The translations under genes and the position numbers were made by a program. A DNA stretch of 64,000 nucleotides from Acerihabitans sp047324305. Lineage in GTDB: Bacteria > Pseudomonadota > Gammaproteobacteria > Enterobacterales > Enterobacteriaceae. Shown piece after piece: positions 61,806 through 64,000 of the stretch. Each line of letters begins with the position of its first letter. Positions within the stretch are counted from its first letter, which is position 1. The notes below the pieces were generated by a model. It searched no databases. It saw only the letters and a program-made list of their open reading frames with translations, and was not told the origin of the DNA. The stretch covers positions 1,736,001 through 1,800,000 of the forward strand of contig NZ_CP178740.1 of assembly GCF_047324305.1 (NCBI RefSeq), written 5' to 3'.

Positions 61806-62549
61806 ATGAAACATGATGTGTTTGTGGTTACCGCCGCGTACGGCAATGACAATGTCCTCGCCATGGGCGGGCAGCAAAAACTGCTGCCGACCATCGCCGG
61901 GGCGGGCGCCGCCGGGGTGGAAATGCGCCGCGAGCTGCTGACGGAAACCGACCTGGCCCGCCTGCCGGAACTGGCCCGGGAGATAGCCGGCCTGGGGCTG
62001 CGCTGCTTCTATTCCGCGCCGGAGGCCTTATTTACCCGGGACGGCGCGCCCAACCCGTTGTTGCCGCAGCTGTTCGACGAAGCCGAACGCCTTGGCGCCG
62101 AGCGGCTAAAATTATCCTTAGGCCATTATTCCGCCACCGGGGATATCGCCGGCCTGGACGCGTTGCTGACATCCCGGCGCGTGCGGTTAATGGTGGAGAA
62201 CGACCAGACCGAATGCGGCGCGCTGGCCCCCATCAGCGCGTTTTTGCACCGGGCGCGGGATGCGCGGCTGCCGGTCGGCATGACGTTTGATATGGGCAAC
62301 TGGCGCTGGGTTGGGGAAGATCCGCAGGCGGCGGCCGCGGAGCTGGCCTCTTTTGTCAGCTATATCCATATCAAGGTCGCGCTCCCGTCGGATAACGGCT
62401 GGCGCGCCACGGCGCCGCAACACGACGGGCAGGACTGGCGGCGGTTGCTGGCAAGCCTGCCGGACGATGTGCCGCGCGCCATCGAGTTCCCGCTGGAAGG
62501 AGACGATCTGGCGGCGGTGACCCGCCGATTCATCGCGCTATTGCAATAA
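61806..62549 (+). CDS. kguE: 2-ketogluconate-locus epimerase/isomerase KguE-like
   Basis: A 247-residue TIM-barrel sugar-phosphate isomerase/epimerase of the AP-endonuclease-2 family. Seen: MKHDVFVVTAAYGNDNVLAM, GVEMRRELLTETDLARL, and metal-site residues in VRLMVENDQTECGALAP, VGMTFDMGNWRW and SYIHIKVALPSD. KguE is the putative epimerase of the Pseudomonas kgu operon; its precise reaction is unsettled. It lies between the PtxS-like regulator and the transporter. Confidence 0.75.
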   Translation: MKHDVFVVTAAYGNDNVLAMGGQQKLLPTIAGAGAAGVEMRRELLTETDLARLPELAREIAGLGLRCFYSAPEALFTRDGAPNPLLPQLFDEAERLGAERLKLSLGHYSATGDIAGLDALLTSRRVRLMVENDQTECGALAPISAFLHRARDARLPVGMTFDMGNWRWVGEDPQAAAAELASFVSYIHIKVALPSDNGWRATAPQHDGQDWRRLLASLPDDVPRAIEFPLEGDDLAAVTRRFIALLQ

Positions 62550-62677
62550 GCGCGCCGCCTGGCCGGCTTATTACCGGGCCTCTTCCCGGCGGTAGCCGGG
62601 TCCGGCCGCCGGCGTCACGACGGCCCCGCCCCCGCGGTGTGCGCCCGGGCACCGGGGTAATTTATTCGACATAGGGA

Positions 62678-62691
62678 TGGAACCGATACCA
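62678..62691. promoter_or_regulatory. PtxS-like operator before the transporter gene
   Basis: TGGAACCGATACCA differs from the element at 61742 at one position and lies about 150 bases upstream of the transporter ATG. It suggests a separate regulated promoter for the transporter and genes beyond the window. The interval 62550-62844 has no gene. Confidence 0.65.
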
Positions 62692-62844
62692 AAGAACATG
62701 ATGATGCCAGCGCGCGCGGCGGCGGATGGCCGGGCAGGCTATTGACGCACCGCGTCGAAACAATAACAACGACATCGGAACACCCGCCCCGGCCCTACCC
62801 TGCGGCGGTTGAGACAGCAGCGATATCAATGAAGGAATACATCT

Positions 62845-64000
62845 ATGAGCTTAGCGAAATTAGCACCAAAACGTTGGTGGTATATTATGCCGATTGTATT
62901 TATCAGCTACAGTCTGGCATATCTCGACCGGGCCAACTTCAGTTTTGCCTCCGCCGCCGGTATTAACGATGACCTGGGAATAACCAAAGGGGTATCGTCA
63001 TTATTGGGCGCGCTGTTCTTTCTCGGTTATTTCTTTTTTCAGATACCGGGCGCTATTTATGCCGAACGCCGCAGCGTCAAGACGCTGATTTTCTGGTGCC
63101 TGGTCTTATGGGGCGGTTTCGCCGCGCTCACCGGCATCGTCAGTAATATTCCCATGCTGATGGCGATCCGGTTTGCGCTGGGCGTGGTGGAGGCGGCGGT
63201 GATGCCGGCGTTGCTGATTTATATCAGCAACTGGTTTACCAAAGCCGAACGCTCACGTGCCAATACGTTCCTGATCCTCGGCAACCCGGTGACGGTACTG
63301 TGGATGTCGGTGGTTTCGGGGTATTTGATCAACGCCTTCGGCTGGCGGGAAATGTTTATCTTCGAAGGCATCCCGGCGGTTATCTGGGCTTTTTGCTGGT
63401 GGGTGTTGGTTAACGATAAACCCGCCCAGGCAAAATGGCTGTCGGAGGAAGAAAAGCAGGCGCTGCAACGGCAATTGGCCAAGGAACAGGAAGGCATTAA
63501 AGCGGTGCATAATTACGCCGAGGCGTTCCGTTCGCGTAATGTGATTATTCTGTGCATCCAGTATTTCGCCTGGAGCATCGGCGTTTACGGGTTTGTATTA
63601 TGGCTGCCGTCCATTCTGCGCAACGGCATGGAAATGGGCATGGTGCAGGCCGGCTGGTTATCCGCGGTGCCTTACCTGGCGGCCACCATTGCCATGATCA
63701 TCGTCTCCTGGGCATCGGACAAGCTACAGAAACGCAAAATATTCGTCTGGCCACTGCTGCTGATTGGCGCCCTGGCCTTTATCGGTTCCTACCTGCTGGG
63801 CGCCCACCATTTCTGGGGTTCCTATGCGCTGCTGGTTATCGCCGGCGCCGCCATGTATGCGCCTTATGGCCCGTTCTTCGCCATAGTGCCGGAAATGCTG
63901 CCGCGCAACGTCGCCGGCGGGGCGATGGCGCTGATTAACAGCATGGGCGCCCTCGGTTCCTTCGTCGGCTCGTGGGTGGTCGGCTACCTTAACGGCGCCA
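62845..64000 (+). CDS. kguT: MFS transporter of the 2-ketogluconate locus, KguT-like (partial)
   Basis: The first 385 codons of an anion:cation-symporter-type MFS protein; the 3' end lies beyond the window. AAGGA precedes ATG 62845. The sequence begins MSLAKLAPKRWWYIMPIVFI, then SYSLAYLDRANFSFASAAGI of helix 1, and FFFQIPGAIYAERRSVKTLI (loop 2-3). It is of the family of sugar-acid importers; substrate 2-ketogluconate is inferred from its neighbours. Confidence 0.8.
   Translation, partial: MSLAKLAPKRWWYIMPIVFISYSLAYLDRANFSFASAAGINDDLGITKGVSSLLGALFFLGYFFFQIPGAIYAERRSVKTLIFWCLVLWGGFAALTGIVSNIPMLMAIRFALGVVEAAVMPALLIYISNWFTKAERSRANTFLILGNPVTVLWMSVVSGYLINAFGWREMFIFEGIPAVIWAFCWWVLVNDKPAQAKWLSEEEKQALQRQLAKEQEGIKAVHNYAEAFRSRNVIILCIQYFAWSIGVYGFVLWLPSILRNGMEMGMVQAGWLSAVPYLAATIAMIIVSWASDKLQKRKIFVWPLLLIGALAFIGSYLLGAHHFWGSYALLVIAGAAMYAPYGPFFAIVPEMLPRNVAGGAMALINSMGALGSFVGSWVVGYLNGA

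Overview
The window looks like the chromosome of a gamma-proteobacterium in the Enterobacterales, G+C-rich in its core genes. Gene content and protein similarity to Escherichia coli (dppABC, proK, eptB, mdtG, wecH, mdfA, aldB, yibF, fdhD, sodA, mtlADR, yiaF, glyQS, yiaC) support this. A free-living Sodalis-like or Pectobacteriaceae-like diazotroph is my guess; species cannot be fixed from the sequence alone.

Layout. (1) 1-3316: start of the dipeptide ABC transporter operon (dppA, dppB, partial dppC). (2) 3317-27484: an accessory block lying between dppA and proK-eptB, which are close neighbours in E. coli. It holds the activator anfA followed by an overlapping, degenerate activator paralogue; a bacteriocin/toxin-immunity array (7863-12936); the alternative Fe-only nitrogenase operon anfHDGK with three downstream accessory genes including anfO (13150-18992); the molybdenum genes modD and modG; and a five-gene archaic (Csu-type) chaperone-usher pilus operon (21194-26437). 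No integrase or transposase was seen. (3) 27485-49375: mostly ordinary core genes: tRNA-Pro, eptB, the ohr/ohrR peroxide pair, efflux pumps mdtG and mdfA, small detoxification enzymes (nitroreductase, cupin, two VOC proteins, DJ-1, isochorismatase, GlxA-like regulator), wecH, aldB, a GST, a DcrB-like protein, fdhD, sodA, the mannitol operon and yiaF. (4) 49502-56717: a second accessory block with a 1628-residue RHS/Tc-type polymorphic toxin, a 442-residue unknown protein directly upstream, and a decayed 3' fragment of a second copy of that unknown gene. (5) 56718-64000: glyQS, yiaC, and the start of a 2-ketogluconate locus (LacI-type regulator, epimerase, transporter cut by the window end).

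How it fits together. The nitrogenase operon starts at a sigma-54-type promoter (19057-19072) that AnfA would activate. anfA itself has a perfect ModE-type operator upstream (7091-7118), so molybdate should shut the system off; modD and modG beside anfH fit the same molybdenum-dependent logic. Cofactor genes such as nifB are not in the window, so the Fe-only enzyme must rely on nif genes elsewhere. The toxin array was shaped by a tandem duplication whose junction at 11005/11006 fuses a 3' fragment of anfO to the middle of the bacteriocin gene, leaving one full bacteriocin, two orphan toxin tips and three immunity genes. The most unusual items are the AnfA paralogue with altered Walker B and GAFTGA motifs, the toxin array embedded in a nitrogenase locus, and the unknown-protein/RHS gene pair.
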